Of a stretch of DNA of 64,000 nucleotides, positions 48,839 through 56,547 are shown piece by piece. A program made the position numbers and the translations under genes. The notes below the pieces were generated by a model. The model was not told the origin of the DNA, ran no database searches, and saw only the letters and a list, made by a program, of their open reading frames with translations. The DNA is from Paraburkholderia bannensis (GTDB lineage: Bacteria; Pseudomonadota; Gammaproteobacteria; Burkholderiales; Burkholderiaceae), in contig NZ_JACHBW010000012.1 of NCBI RefSeq assembly GCF_014200455.1, positions 124,001-188,000 on the forward strand, written 5' to 3'. How positions within the stretch are numbered: the first letter of the stretch is position 1; every line of letters begins with the position of its first letter.

Positions 48839-49270
48839 ATGCCTGCGGGACCGTCCCTTTATGAGATGCTGCTCGGCCACATCGATGGCGAGGCACTCGA
48901 AGATCACGACAACAACACACTCGAAATCCTGAGCATTCAAGCGAACATCCGTCGCATTCTGAACACGCGCGCCGGCGCGTTAAAACATGTTCCCGATTTT
49001 GGACTGCCCGATCTCACCGAGATCTACAAGAATCTGCCGGCCTCGGTCCACGACCTGCGCAACCAGATGGAAGGCGCGCTGCTGAAGTTCGAGCCGCGCC
49101 TGCGCTCAATCGGAGTCGAGATTGATGACAACCCGGATCCCGGCTTGCTCGTAAGCTTCACGATGGTCTGTCATCTGAAAAAGGCCGGGTTGGTTCGCTT
49201 CGGGACGTATTTCGAGCCGCCTGGCCGCATGCGTATCGAGCGGCTCGCTAACCCCGCCCAGAAACGCTAG
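48839..49270 (+). CDS. tssE: Type VI secretion baseplate protein TssE (gp25-like)
   Basis: 143 residues from ATG 48839, eight bases after AGGAGA at 48825-48830; the in-frame TTG at 48818 precedes that site and is rejected. PSLYEMLLGHI, IQANIRRILNTRAGALKHVPDFGLPDLTEIY and RFGTYFEPPGRM are typical of the gp25/gpW lysozyme-like family that nucleates sheath assembly on the baseplate. Last T6SS gene on this side. Confidence 0.94.
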   Translation: MPAGPSLYEMLLGHIDGEALEDHDNNTLEILSIQANIRRILNTRAGALKHVPDFGLPDLTEIYKNLPASVHDLRNQMEGALLKFEPRLRSIGVEIDDNPDPGLLVSFTMVCHLKKAGLVRFGTYFEPPGRMRIERLANPAQKR

Positions 49271-49283
49271 ACGGCATCTTCAC

Positions 49284-49301
49284 AACGGTAACCCAACCGT
49301 T
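49284..49301 (+). terminator. Small hairpin between convergent genes
   Basis: AACGGT and ACCGTT form a six-base stem around AACCCA, followed by CTTTCT. It lies 13 bases after the tssE stop codon, ahead of the convergent small gene. A weak terminator at best. Confidence 0.4.
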
Positions 49302-49315
49302 CTTTCTGGATCGAC

Positions 49316-49606
49316 TCAGGCTTGAATTCCTCGCCGCCGCCGTGCCTCAGCGGCGAGACCCGCAAGCGCGTCGGCGCTCAGACGTTGGGCCACGCGCTGC
49401 ACGTAGTCGTGATGGTGCGCCTGCAAGGGTGCGCTCAAATATTCGGCCTGCAGGTAGCGCAGCAGTGCGATACGACGATGCCCGCGCGCCATGCTGAGTT
49501 CCAGCAAGTCCAGCGCGGCCTGCGCGTCGCCGGCGGTGGCGCGTTCCGAGAGTTCGACGGTCTGTGGGCGCATACTGGCGGTCGTCGTGGCGTTCAAAGC
49601 CGTCAT
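49316..49606 (-). CDS. Small helical hypothetical protein
   Basis: 96 residues from ATG 49606 (49624 is an alternative). The protein is mostly helical: ATAGDAQAALDLLELSMARG and RRIALLRYLQAEYLSAPLQAHHHDYV, with an Arg-rich end. The reading frame stays open far upstream, but there it is only the shadow of the regulator gene. No signal peptide or membrane segment. No family recognised; the composition and regular heptads argue for a real protein. Confidence 0.6.
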   Translation of the reverse strand: MTALNATTTASMRPQTVELSERATAGDAQAALDLLELSMARGHRRIALLRYLQAEYLSAPLQAHHHDYVQRVAQRLSADALAGLAAEARRRRGIQA

Positions 49607-49903
49607 GGCCGATGCCCCCAGCATCGCCCACACGCCCCCGTCGCCGATAGAACGCGTGCGGCATGGCGATGGAATCGCGCCGCCGCCGCGCGCATTCGCG
49701 ATGATAGATGGCGCAAATTGACAAGTGCAGGTGCGCCGGATCGGCGACGCTAGCCTGACGGGCCTTGTCCCCCGTTTAAGAACGTTAGCTTCGATCGCCG
49801 CCTTGCCCCAGTAGCACCTTGCCCCAGTAGCACCTTGCCCCAGTAGCACCTTGCCCCAGTAGCACCTTGCCCCGTAGCCACCTTGCCGCCGCACCGACAC
49901 GCC
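49607..49903. other. Divergent intergenic region carrying the 16-bp repeat array
   Basis: About 300 bases between the start of the small helical protein gene and the start of the GlxA-type regulator. It should hold both promoters. Its right third is the tandem repeat at 49801-49880; the rest shows no gene. Confidence 0.45.
49801..49880 (+). repeat. Four perfect and one degenerate 16-bp tandem repeats
   Basis: CCTTGCCCCAGTAGCA is present four times without change (49801-49864), then once as CCTTGCCCCGTAGCCA (49865-49880). The array ends 24 bases before the start codon of the regulator gene, so it lies in its leader or promoter. Each unit contains no spacer, so it is not a CRISPR array. Confidence 0.92.
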
Positions 49904-51022
49904 ATGCACGCCGAATCCGTCCCGCCTGCTGCCTCGCCCGCCTCGTCGACATCGTCCACGACGGGCGGCCGCATCCGCTTCGGCATCGTGCTGCTGCCCA
50001 ACTTCACGCTCACCGCTTTCTCGGGCTTCGTCGACATGCTGCGCCTGTCCGCCGACGACGGCGATTACAGCAAGCCGGTGCGCTGCTCGTGGCGCATCGT
50101 CGGCGAAACGCTCACGCCCGTGCGCGCGAGCTGCGGTATCCAGATCGCGCCGTGGGAGACGTTTCCGGACGCCGGCGAGTTCGACTACGTGGTCGTGGTG
50201 GGCGGCTTGCTGCACTCCGGGCCGCAGGCCAGCGAAGCAACGCTGCGCTTCATCCGCGCGGCGGCCCAGGGCGGTGCGACGCTGGTGGGCATCTGCACGG
50301 GGGCGTTCACGCTGATGCGCGCGGGCGTGCTGGACGGCCATCGCGTATGCGTGAGCTGGTTTCACTACTGGGATTTCATCGAGCGCTTTCCGGCCGTCAA
50401 TGCCGATGCGCTGGTGGCCGACCGCCTGTTCGTGATCGATCGCCGCCGCATCACCTGTTCGGGCGGGCGCGCCTCGATCGACGTCGCCGCCGCGATACTG
50501 CTGCGCCATTTCGATCACGCGACCGTGCAGAAGGCGCTGCGCATCCTGCTGGTGGGCGAACTGCAGAAGGGCAATGCGCCGCAGCCGCATCCGCCGGGGC
50601 TCGATCCGGCCACGCACCCCAAGGTCAAGCGCGCGATCCTGCTGATGGAACAACACGTCGGGCGCAACGTCCCGTTGGAAGAGCTGGCAGGCAAGCTCAA
50701 TCTCTCGCCGCGTCAACTGGAGCGGCTGTTCAAGGCCGAAACCGGCAAAAGCCCGCGCAGCTTCGCCAACGGCCTGCGCCTGCGCACCGCCGCGTGGCTG
50801 CTGAGGAGTTCCGACCGCACCGTCGCCGATATCGCGTCTAGCTGCGGATTTTCCGATGCCTCGCATCTGGGCCGCGAATTCCGCAAGCAGTTTGGCGTGC
50901 CGCCAATGATGTTTCGCGAGCAGCGCAGCGGCCAGCAAGACACGCGCATCGAAAGCTTCGACGACTTCATGCGCAGCAGCGTCCCCGCCGGGGAAACGCC
51001 GCTCGAAGTCGATCCGGATTAA
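49904..51022 (+). CDS. GlxA-family AraC-type transcriptional regulator
   Basis: 372 residues from ATG 49904; an earlier TTG at 49883 is less likely. The N-terminal half is a DJ-1/PfpI-like domain (RFGIVLLPNFTLTAFSGFVD, GICTGAFTLMRAG with the elbow Cys). The C-terminal half has two AraC helix-turn-helix motifs (LEELAGKLNLSPRQLERLFK and IASSCGFSDASHLGREF). This architecture is that of CdhR, SouR and GbdR, which regulate carnitine, sarcosine and betaine use. The neighbouring betaine genes suggest a related role, for instance sarcosine or carnitine response, but the ligand is unproven. Confidence 0.88.
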   Translation: MHAESVPPAASPASSTSSTTGGRIRFGIVLLPNFTLTAFSGFVDMLRLSADDGDYSKPVRCSWRIVGETLTPVRASCGIQIAPWETFPDAGEFDYVVVVGGLLHSGPQASEATLRFIRAAAQGGATLVGICTGAFTLMRAGVLDGHRVCVSWFHYWDFIERFPAVNADALVADRLFVIDRRRITCSGGRASIDVAAAILLRHFDHATVQKALRILLVGELQKGNAPQPHPPGLDPATHPKVKRAILLMEQHVGRNVPLEELAGKLNLSPRQLERLFKAETGKSPRSFANGLRLRTAAWLLRSSDRTVADIASSCGFSDASHLGREFRKQFGVPPMMFREQRSGQQDTRIESFDDFMRSSVPAGETPLEVDPD

Positions 51023-51046
51023 TTGATTAATCGATTAATCCGGATC
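51011..51046 (+). terminator. Palindromic bidirectional terminator between convergent regulators
   Basis: GATCCGGATTAAT and ATTAATCCGGATC are perfect 13-bp arms with a ten-base loop that itself contains the palindrome GATTAATC. The left arm covers the stop codon of the GlxA-type regulator. The convergent gbdR ends 19 bases further right. Confidence 0.7.
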
Positions 51047-51064
51047 GATTAATCGATCGATCGC

Positions 51065-52096
51065 TCAGGCGCGTCCTGCGCGCCGCTCGAAACTCGGCGC
51101 GTGCCCAAACTGCACGCGGTACGCCTTGCTGAAATGACATGGCGAATTGAAGCCGCAATTCGACGTGATATGCGCTACCGACATATCGGTGGTGCGCAGC
51201 ATTTCGCGCGCGCGTTTCAGGCGCAGCGTCAGATAGTAATGAGCCGGCGAGATGTTCAGATACGCCTTGAACATGCGCTGCAAATGCCGCTGCGATAGCC
51301 GCACGAGGCGCGCGAGTTCTTCGAGCGAAAGTGGCTCGCGCAGATTCGCTTCCATCAGGCGCACGACTTCCACCAGTTCGGCGCGGGAAAAGCCCACGCG
51401 CGCATCGACGGGAATCGGTTGCAGATCGCTCGCACCGCGAATACGTTCGAGTATGAATTGCTCGGAGACCTTTGCCGCCAGCGCCTGGCCGAAGCGCGCG
51501 CTGACGATATCGAGCATCAGATCGAGCGGCGCCGTGCCGCCCGTACACGTCAGGCGATCCCGATCGACCACGAAGAGTTCATCGGCGAAACGCACGCGTG
51601 GAAACTCCTCATGCAGCGCCGATAGACTCTCCCAGTGCACCGCACAGCGATAGCCGTCTAGCAGCCCGCCCGACATCAGCGCATAGGCGCCCGTGCAGAT
51701 GCCGCCCAGCGGCTTGCCGCTGCGCGCGATGCGTTCGAGCGCAGCTCGCACGCCATCGTCCACTACGTCGCGAATGCGGATGCCGCCGCACACGATCATC
51801 ACATCGGGAAGATTGTCGGGATCGAGCGCCTGGGTCGGGCGCACGGTGATGCCATTGCTCGCGCGCGCGGGCTGGCCATCCAGCGAGTAAATCGACCAGC
51901 GATAGTGCTCGCCGTCACCGACGTAGTTCGCCATGCGCAGCACCTCGATCGCGCTCGAAAACGCGATCATCGAAAAGTGCGGCAAAGTCAGGAAACCGAA
52001 ATGCTTGAACGTCGATGCCTGCGACGATGCCGGGTCCGCCTGTGGTGCTGCATCGGCGATGTCCGCGTCGATATCCATACTGATGTCCGCAATCAC
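51065..52096 (-). CDS. gbdR: Glycine betaine-responsive regulator GbdR
   Basis: 343 residues if the GTG at 52096 is used, which has AGGGG six bases upstream; ATG at 52078 is the alternative. The DJ-1/PfpI-like domain (FGFLTLPHFSMIAFSSAIEV, GICTGAYALMSGG) is followed by AraC motifs (LEELARLVRLSQRHLQRMFK and ITSNCGFNSPCHFSKAYR). This closely resembles GbdR, the activator of choline/betaine catabolic genes in pseudomonads and Burkholderia. It ends the minus-strand cluster, 92 bases after choW, and probably activates the upstream gbc, dgc and cho genes on binding betaine or dimethylglycine. Confidence 0.88.
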   Translation of the reverse strand: MIADISMDIDADIADAAPQADPASSQASTFKHFGFLTLPHFSMIAFSSAIEVLRMANYVGDGEHYRWSIYSLDGQPARASNGITVRPTQALDPDNLPDVMIVCGGIRIRDVVDDGVRAALERIARSGKPLGGICTGAYALMSGGLLDGYRCAVHWESLSALHEEFPRVRFADELFVVDRDRLTCTGGTAPLDLMLDIVSARFGQALAAKVSEQFILERIRGASDLQPIPVDARVGFSRAELVEVVRLMEANLREPLSLEELARLVRLSQRHLQRMFKAYLNISPAHYYLTLRLKRAREMLRTTDMSVAHITSNCGFNSPCHFSKAYRVQFGHAPSFERRAGRA

Positions 52097-52188
52097 ATTA
52101 CGCCCCTTCTGTGGAGACGATTCAGGCGAGCCACCCGTGGCTCGCCTCTTCAAGCGAGGACAAACAGAACTCCAACAGTGCCTTCCGA

Positions 52189-53085
52189 TCAGGCTTCGGC
52201 GGGCACGGCGCGCACGCGGAACACCTGTTTGAGGCCTGCAAAAAGCGGGGCTTTCACGGCGCCGGGCGCACGGCCGAAGCTCTCGGTAATGCGGTCGAGA
52301 ATGATTGCCAGCAGCACCACGGAAAGACCGCTTTCGAAACCCAGGCCGATATCGAGGCGCTGGATACTCGCCAGCACATCGTTGCCCAGACCGCCCGCGC
52401 CCACCATCGACGCGATGATGACCATTGACAGCGCCATCATGATGGTCTGGTTCACGCCCTGCATTATCGAAGGCAGCGCGTTGGGGAACTGCACCTTGTA
52501 GAGGAGTTGCCACGGCGTGCAGCCAAAAGCCTGCCCCGCTTCGACGATCTCGCGGTTCACGTGGCGAATCCCCAGGCTCGTGAGCCGAACGGCCGGCGGC
52601 ATCGCGAAGATCACCGTCGAGAGAATGCCAGGCACGCGGCCCAGGCCGAACAGCATCGCAGCCGGAATCAGATAGACGAAGGCCGGCATCGTCTGCATCA
52701 GGTCGAGAATCGGCCGCACGATGGTCTGCACCAGCTTGCTTTTCGCCGTCCAGATGCCCAGCGGCACACCCAGCACCAGGCTGATCAGCGTCGATGAAAG
52801 CGTGAGCGCGAGCGTCACGACGGTCTGATCCCAGAAGCCGGTCGCATAGATCAACAAAAGCGACGCCAGCGCGAATATCGCGAAGCGCCAGCCCACGCGC
52901 CACAAGCCGCCCACCACGAAAATCGCCATCAGCAGCGGCATCGGAATGCCCTGCAAACCTTGCTCGATCAGTTGCGCGAAGCGCTCGATCGCACGACCGA
53001 TGGTATCGAAGGTATTGGCATCGTGGTCGAGCAGATAGTGAACCGACTGGTCCACCCAGCGGCCAAGCGGAATGATCTCAGACAT
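52189..53085 (-). CDS. choW: Choline/betaine ABC transporter permease ChoW
   Basis: 298 residues from ATG 53085, eight bases after GGGAGT. Six to seven membrane helices and the binding-protein-dependent permease motif VEAGQAFGCTPWQLLYKVQFP (EAA loop) are present. MSEIIPLGRWVDQSVHYL is the typical N-terminus of the ProW/ChoW family. It works as a homodimer with ChoV and the periplasmic protein ChoX. Its start overlaps the end of choV by eight bases. Confidence 0.93.
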   Translation of the reverse strand: MSEIIPLGRWVDQSVHYLLDHDANTFDTIGRAIERFAQLIEQGLQGIPMPLLMAIFVVGGLWRVGWRFAIFALASLLLIYATGFWDQTVVTLALTLSSTLISLVLGVPLGIWTAKSKLVQTIVRPILDLMQTMPAFVYLIPAAMLFGLGRVPGILSTVIFAMPPAVRLTSLGIRHVNREIVEAGQAFGCTPWQLLYKVQFPNALPSIMQGVNQTIMMALSMVIIASMVGAGGLGNDVLASIQRLDIGLGFESGLSVVLLAIILDRITESFGRAPGAVKAPLFAGLKQVFRVRAVPAEA

Positions 53086-54298
53086 GACGCTGACTCCCGT
53101 TAACACTGCCGTTAACACTCCCGCTATGACTGCTCTGATGGCTTCCATTGCGCATCATCACCTTGAGCACCGCCGCCTGATCGATCGAACCGCAGAAACG
53201 GCCCTCTTCATCGACCACCGGCAGCGCCACCGGATTCGCGCACACGCGCGACACGACCTGTTCGAGCGGCGCGCCGCGCGAAATGCATTCGATTTTCTTG
53301 AGCTGCGGCGTGGCCGCGCCAGTCGCATCGCGCGTGACGAACCCGCTGATACGGCGTTCGGCGTCCAGCACGAAAGCGTAATCGGCGCTGCCGTTGAGCG
53401 AGGCGGCCACGCTGGTGGCGTCGAGCGAGCGCACCAGCGGCACGCGCTCGGCCTGCATCAGATCGCCTGCGGTCAGGTAACGGCTGGTATCCACGCCGTC
53501 GAAGAAAGCACGCACGTATTCATCGGCGGGATTGCTGATGATTTCGCGCGGCGTGCCGATCTGCACGATGCGCCCGCCTTCCATGATGGCGATGCGGGTG
53601 CCGATGCGCAGCGCCTCTTCCAGATCGTGCGAGACGAACATGATGGTGCGGCGCTGTTCCTTCTGCAGTTGCAGCAGCACGTTCTGCATCTCCTTGCGTT
53701 TGAGCGGATCGAGTGCGGAAAACGCCTCGTCCATGATCATCAGCGAGGGATTGACCGCGAGCGCGCGCGCAAGGCCCACGCGCTGCTGCATGCCGCCCGA
53801 AAGCTCGGCGGGCAGCTTGTGCGCGAAGGCCGCCAGTCCCACCTGCTCCAGCACGTCCAGTGCGCGCTGCTCGCGCGCCTTGCGGCCCATGCCCGCCACT
53901 TCCAGACCGAATGCCGCGTTGGACAGCACGGTGCGTTGCGGCATCAGCGCGAAGGACTGGAACACCATGCTCATGTCGGTGCGGCGCAGCGAAACGAGTT
54001 CCGATTTACGCACCGCCGCGATATCGCGGCCATCGATCACCACGCGGCCCGCCGTGGGTTCCACCAGCCGGTTGATGAGGCGGATCAGCGTCGACTTGCC
54101 GGAGCCGGACAGCCCCATCAGCACGAAAATCTCGCCTTCGTTGACTTCGAAGCTCGCATTGTTGACGCCCAGCACGTAGCCGGTCTGCTTGAACAGTTCG
54201 TCCTTGGTCGCGCCGCGCGCCAGCATCTCGCGCGCCATCTTCTGGTTGGGCCCGAACACCTTGCAGAGTCCGTCGACCACGATCTTGGGGGATATCAT
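53078..54298 (-). CDS. choV: Choline/betaine ABC transporter ATPase ChoV
   Basis: 406 residues from ATG 54298, nine bases after GAGGAG; an ATG at 54307 is too near that site. Walker A GLSGSGKST, the ABC signature LSGGMQQRVGLARAL, Walker B LMIMDEAFSALD and the His in FVSHDLEEAL are intact. Two C-terminal CBS-like repeats (~290-390) are as in ProV and may sense ionic strength. The tail contains a short GSVNGSVNGS repeat. It energises import of choline or betaine. Confidence 0.94.
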   Translation of the reverse strand: MISPKIVVDGLCKVFGPNQKMAREMLARGATKDELFKQTGYVLGVNNASFEVNEGEIFVLMGLSGSGKSTLIRLINRLVEPTAGRVVIDGRDIAAVRKSELVSLRRTDMSMVFQSFALMPQRTVLSNAAFGLEVAGMGRKAREQRALDVLEQVGLAAFAHKLPAELSGGMQQRVGLARALAVNPSLMIMDEAFSALDPLKRKEMQNVLLQLQKEQRRTIMFVSHDLEEALRIGTRIAIMEGGRIVQIGTPREIISNPADEYVRAFFDGVDTSRYLTAGDLMQAERVPLVRSLDATSVAASLNGSADYAFVLDAERRISGFVTRDATGAATPQLKKIECISRGAPLEQVVSRVCANPVALPVVDEEGRFCGSIDQAAVLKVMMRNGSHQSSHSGSVNGSVNGSQRHV

Positions 54299-54425
54299 CG
54301 AGTCCATCTCCTCGTGATGCAGGCGCCGGCCCGCACTGTGTCTGAACATGCATGCCGGCGCGGCGCACGGCGACACGTTTCGGATGCCTTACTGTGTGAC
54401 CTGAAAACCTTGCGCCTGCCAGCCA

Positions 54426-55283
54426 CTATTGCGCGGACGCCACCCAGTCCTGCACGCGTTCGCCGTGCGCGGCAATCCAGCTGTCGGCGGCGGCGTCGGG
54501 TTTGGTGCCGCTCTGGATCGCCAGCATCACGCTGTCGATCTCGCCCGGCTTCCACTGGAACTTCTTGAGGAAGGCGACCACGGACGGAGCCTTGTTTTCA
54601 AGTCCCGGATTCACGACGCTATCCACATGCTCGGCCGCGCCAAACACGTTCTTCGGATCTTCCAGGAAGCGCAGCTTGTATTTGGCGAACATCCAGTGCG
54701 GCGTCCAGCCCGTGACGATCACCGGCTTGTTCGCATTGACCGAGCGCGCCAGTTCCGCCGTCATGCCACTGCCCGAACTGGGCATGACGGTATAGTTCAG
54801 ACCGTATTGCTTGATCGCCTGATCGGTCTTGCTCATTACCCCTGCACCGGCGTCGATGCCGACGATGCGCCCGGCGAAGGCCGACTTCTGCGCGTTGAGA
54901 TCGTCGATGCTCTTTGCGCTGACATATTGCGGCACGACCAGGCCGATTTTCGCGCCGGGGAAGTTGGTGCCCAGATCGACCACCTTGCCCTTGAACTGAT
55001 CCCAGTACGCGCCCTGGGTGACCGGCAGCCAGGCGGACAACGTGGCGTCGAGATCGCCGCGCGCCACGCCCTGCCACATGATGCCGGCGGCCACCGGCAC
55101 GAGTTCGACCTGATAGCCGAGGCGCCTTTCGATGATGCGCGCCGCCACATTCGAGGTGGCCACGCTGTCGTCCCAGCCTTCCACATAGCCGATTTTCAGC
55201 GTCGGCTTGCTGTCCGCGAGGGCGCTAGCGCCCAACGCCATCGACATCACACCCATGCCCAACCATTTTGCGAGCAGCTTCAC
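54426..55283 (-). CDS. choX: Choline/betaine-binding periplasmic protein ChoX
   Basis: 285 residues from a GTG start (55283) with AGGAG seven bases upstream. A signal peptide (LLAKWLGMGVMSMALGASA) is followed by the OpuAC-type fold: KIGYVEGWDDSVATSN, GDLDATLSAWLPVTQG, DAGAGVMSKTDQAI and VTGWTPHWMFAKYKL. Trp residues at these positions form the aromatic cage for quaternary ammonium groups in the family. It leads choV and choW, about 127 bases upstream of choV. Confidence 0.93.
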   Translation of the reverse strand: MKLLAKWLGMGVMSMALGASALADSKPTLKIGYVEGWDDSVATSNVAARIIERRLGYQVELVPVAAGIMWQGVARGDLDATLSAWLPVTQGAYWDQFKGKVVDLGTNFPGAKIGLVVPQYVSAKSIDDLNAQKSAFAGRIVGIDAGAGVMSKTDQAIKQYGLNYTVMPSSGSGMTAELARSVNANKPVIVTGWTPHWMFAKYKLRFLEDPKNVFGAAEHVDSVVNPGLENKAPSVVAFLKKFQWKPGEIDSVMLAIQSGTKPDAAADSWIAAHGERVQDWVASAQ

Positions 55284-55406
55284 GGCAATCTCCTGTGATT
55301 CGGGCACAAGCGCCCTACACCTCCAGATTCACCCGTCACAAATGGCCCATACCGTTGTTTTCCGACGCGATCTTGTCCAGCCGCGACGCGGTGCGCATTG
55401 GCGGAT

Positions 55407-56546
55407 TTATTTATCGACGACGAGATCCGAGCGCGGCGTGCTGCAGCACAGCAGCACCATGCCCTGATCGATTTCGCGCTGGCGAATGCCGCCGTTGTGC
55501 TTCATGTCCACTTCGCCGGAGATGAGCTTGACCTTGCAGGTGCCGCACATCCCCTGGGCGCACGACGAAGGCAGACGCACGCCCGCCGCGCGCGCCGCGG
55601 CCAGCACGTGCTGATGCTCGCCGCAGGCGATCTCGCGATGGCTCTTTGCGAACGTCACCTTGAAAGTGGCGGCTTCATTTGCAGCCGCTGCCCCGGCATC
55701 CGGCGCATGTAAAGGCGCACACTCCACTGCCAGCGTCTCGAACGAGAAACTCTCTTCGTGATAACGCTCGCGCGCAAAACCCGCTTCGTCCAGCAGGTCG
55801 CGTACGGCCTTCATATACGGCGCGGGGCCGCAGGTGAAAATCTCGCGCTCCATGAAGTCAGGCGCGATCAGTTTGAGCAGCGGCAGCGTGAGAAAGCCCG
55901 TGACGCCCGACCAATGCGTACGCGCGCCCACGCGCTCGCACACGAACGAGGTGCGAAAACTCGCATGGCTCGCGGCAATCAATTCGAGTTCGCGCGCGAA
56001 GATTACATCGTCGGGCGTGCGTGCGCTGTGTACGAAGACGATGTCGCGATCTTCGGCAAGATCGTGATAGGCGCGGCTCATCGACATCAGCGGCGTGATG
56101 CCCGATCCTGCCGAAAGAAACAGATATTTGGGCGCGGCGTGACGCGCGCAGGTGAATTCGCCGGCGGGCCCAAGCACGCGTATCATCGCGCCCGGCATCA
56201 GATTGTCGTGCAGCCAGTTCGAGACCTTGCCGCCCGGCACGCGCTTGACCGTGATCGACAGCGTGTGCGGCCGCGCGGGCGAAGACGAAATCGTGTAGCA
56301 ACGGTTGAGCGTCTCGCCGTCGATCTCCAGTTCGAGCGTGACGAACTGGCCCGGCTCGAACGAGAACGTGCGGCCTTGGGGCGAACGCAGGAAGAAACTC
56401 TTTACGTCATGGGTTTCCTGACGCACGTGACAGCATTCCAGCGTTTCCTCGGCGTCGCTCGTCCACTTCTCCGGTAACGCGCCCCAGAAAGCCGGGCGCG
56501 TTACGCGGCTGTGGGCCGGATCGAATTGGGCCGCATCTCGCATCAT
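55407..56546 (-). CDS. gbcB: Glycine betaine demethylase reductase component GbcB
   Basis: 379 residues. A ferredoxin-reductase fold (FVTLELEIDGETLNRCYTIS for FAD, LSAGSGITPLMSM for NAD(P)H) is followed by a C-terminal plant-type 2Fe-2S domain with CAQGMCGTC and a final CC in GMVLLCCS. It passes electrons from NAD(P)H to the Rieske oxygenase GbcA. The ATG pair at 56546/56543 begins one base after the gbcA stop codon, so the two genes are coupled. Confidence 0.94.
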   Translation of the reverse strand: MMRDAAQFDPAHSRVTRPAFWGALPEKWTSDAEETLECCHVRQETHDVKSFFLRSPQGRTFSFEPGQFVTLELEIDGETLNRCYTISSSPARPHTLSITVKRVPGGKVSNWLHDNLMPGAMIRVLGPAGEFTCARHAAPKYLFLSAGSGITPLMSMSRAYHDLAEDRDIVFVHSARTPDDVIFARELELIAASHASFRTSFVCERVGARTHWSGVTGFLTLPLLKLIAPDFMEREIFTCGPAPYMKAVRDLLDEAGFARERYHEESFSFETLAVECAPLHAPDAGAAAANEAATFKVTFAKSHREIACGEHQHVLAAARAAGVRLPSSCAQGMCGTCKVKLISGEVDMKHNGGIRQREIDQGMVLLCCSTPRSDLVVDK

Positions 56547-56547
56547 G

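Noticed and set aside
49801..49880. CRISPR array
   Set aside because: The 16-bp units are directly joined, without unique spacers, and no cas gene is present.
49607..50938. Upstream part of the 540-codon minus-strand frame
   Set aside because: Antisense to the GlxA-type regulator; only its last 96 codons, outside that gene, are kept as a possible small protein.
52097..52903. N-terminal extension of the GbdR reading frame
   Set aside because: The frame is open over choW, but that part reads as a shadow of the permease; the GTG at 52096 with its ribosome binding site gives the normal protein.
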